Below are positions 5,271-6,099 of a DNA stretch of 6,099 nt, piece after piece. The stretch is from an uncultured Eggerthellaceae bacterium (GTDB lineage: Bacteria > Actinomycetota > Coriobacteriia > Coriobacteriales > Eggerthellaceae). The stretch's first letter is position 1. Each line of letters opens with the position of its first letter. The notes under the pieces were generated by a model. The model saw only the letters and a program-made list of their open reading frames with translations. It was not told where the DNA came from and searched no databases. Where the stretch lies: NCBI GenBank assembly GCA_934631995.1, contig CAKTYF010000119.1:1-6099 (forward strand), given 5' to 3'. Position numbers and translations under genes: made by a program.

Positions 5271-6099
5271 TGTCGCTGAAAGATCGCGTTGACAGGGTGC
5301 AGGGGGCTTGCGCGCTGCACCAGGAGCGAACCGATGAAGAACTGTTTTCGGAGTTGCGACGGCATATGAACGAGAGCCTTTCCAATGGTTTGCTGTCGGT
5401 GGCGAAAACCGCGCCCCTTCGTGTGGAAAACGAGATCCGCAGTCTTTGTCAAACGGTGTTTTCCCAGGTAGATTGGGCGGAGGTGTCTCCGCAGCGTAAA
5501 GAGCGGCTGATGGCTCAGCTGATTGATTCGGTGTTTGGCCTCGGTCCGCTCAACGAGCTTCTGGCGGATTCGTCCGTAACGGAGATTATGGTGAACGGTC
5601 CCGAGAAAGTGTATGTGGAGCGGTCGGGCCGGCTGGAGAAAACCGCTGTTCGGTTCGTGGATAACGAGCAGATCCTTGCGTTGATTGACCGTATTGTAGG
5701 GCCACTGGGGCGGCGGATTGATGAATCGTCGCCCATGGTAAACGCACGCTTGCCCCAGGGTTTTCGCGTCAACGCTGTGGTGGAGCCGATTGCGGTGGAT
5801 GGCCCTTTGCTCACCATTCGCAAATTTCCCGAAGAGATTTTACGTCTGCAAGAAATGGTCGAACTCAATTCCGTCGAACCGGAGCTTGTTCCGTTTCTAA
5901 CCTGGGCGGTTGTTGCGCGTAAGAACATTGCGGTCTCGGGAGGAACCGGTAGCGGCAAAACGACGTTTCTCAACGCCCTCACCTGCCTCATTGAGCCGAC
6001 CTCCGGCGAAATACTCATCGACGGCGAGAAGGCGGACCCGCGCAAGCACAATCTCTCCTTCGTTTTTCAGGAGCCGTCGGCAATGCCGTGGCTCACGGT
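5270..6099 (+). CDS. cpaF: CpaF/TadA pilus-assembly ATPase, partial, with anomalous ABC-like 3' end
   Basis: Open to the window end (276 codons). Residues 1-237 are a normal start of CpaF/TadA, the hexameric type II/IV secretion ATPase that powers Flp pilin assembly on the inner face of the membrane. Family blocks are clear: FGLGPLNELLADSSVTEIMV at 89-108, RIDESSPMVNARLPQGFRVN at 149-168, LTIRKF at 181-186, and Walker A GGTGSGKTT at 224-232. CpaF should then continue with a segment like IPE.ERIVTIEDAAEL (Asp box). Instead the frame reads LIEPTSGEILIDGE then LSFVFQEPSAMPWLT, the post-Walker-A and Q-loop region of NitT/TauT-type ABC transporter ATPases. The Asp box, Walker B and His box are therefore absent from what can be seen. 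The 5' part is secure; the gene as shown is probably a chimera. Confidence 0.8.
   Translation, partial: MSLKDRVDRVQGACALHQERTDEELFSELRRHMNESLSNGLLSVAKTAPLRVENEIRSLCQTVFSQVDWAEVSPQRKERLMAQLIDSVFGLGPLNELLADSSVTEIMVNGPEKVYVERSGRLEKTAVRFVDNEQILALIDRIVGPLGRRIDESSPMVNARLPQGFRVNAVVEPIAVDGPLLTIRKFPEEILRLQEMVELNSVEPELVPFLTWAVVARKNIAVSGGTGSGKTTFLNALTCLIEPTSGEILIDGEKADPRKHNLSFVFQEPSAMPWLT
5981..6099 (+). other. ABC-transporter ATPase segment fused in frame to CpaF
   Basis: Residues 238-276 of the preceding frame read as an ABC ATPase: IEPTSGEILIDGE after the P-loop helix, then FVFQEPSAMPWLT with the Q-loop glutamine (Q267). The MPWLTV form is characteristic of SsuB/TauB/NrtD-like ATPases of nitrate, sulfonate and taurine importers. 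Codon choice shifts here: every Leu codon is CTC and C-ending codons dominate (32 of 39 third positions are G or C), whereas the CpaF part uses CTG, CTT, TTG and TTA freely. The join lies in or just after the shared Walker A coding sequence, roughly 5950-5980. The ABC signature motif and Walker B would lie beyond the window. Confidence 0.75.

Overview
The window looks like a chromosomal stretch from a moderate-to-high GC bacterium. The gene set (acidic-amino-acid/dicarboxylate symporter, SNF2-type helicase tail, tad/flp pilus operon) and the protein style would suit an anaerobic gut actinobacterium of the Coriobacteriia/Eggerthellaceae type. That assignment is an inference from gene style only; no marker gene is present.

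Layout. Positions 1-205 hold the C-terminal tail of a SNF2-family helicase. A 573-bp gene-free stretch (206-778) follows, containing a striking 54-nt imperfect inverted repeat (316-369 and 477-530) that looks like a MITE-type element. It also has a 16-bp-stem hairpin (679-714), probably the terminator of the next gene. Positions 779-2035, minus strand, encode a complete 418-aa DAACS-family symporter with all the signature motifs. It has a clear Shine-Dalgarno and a TATAAT -10 box upstream.

A divergent intergenic region of 546 bp (2036-2581) separates the symporter from a plus-strand pilus operon. It holds two perfect small hairpins, a 36-nt direct repeat with a 69-bp period, and five copies of TTTGATAGC spaced 21, 22, 21 and 11 bp, that is in phase with the DNA helix. 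A small hairpin then covers the Shine-Dalgarno of the first pilus gene.

The operon is cpaB (2582-3358), cpaE/tadZ (3345-5270) and cpaF/tadA (5270 to the window end), joined by overlaps of 14 and 1 bp. CpaB is an assembly protein exported across, or anchored in, the membrane. CpaE/TadZ is a MinD/ParA-like protein that localises the secretion apparatus. CpaF/TadA is the ATPase that powers pilin assembly. Flp pilin, TadB/TadC and the prepilin peptidase would be expected nearby but are not in the window.

Two things stand out. The CpaE homologue is unusually long (641 aa), with an N-terminal extension, a long disordered linker and atypical nucleotide-binding residues. The CpaF reading frame is normal up to its Walker A motif and then continues, in frame, as an ABC-transporter ATPase of the nitrate/sulfonate/taurine type. 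This is either an assembly or recombination chimera at a conserved P-loop or, less likely, a genuine fusion.
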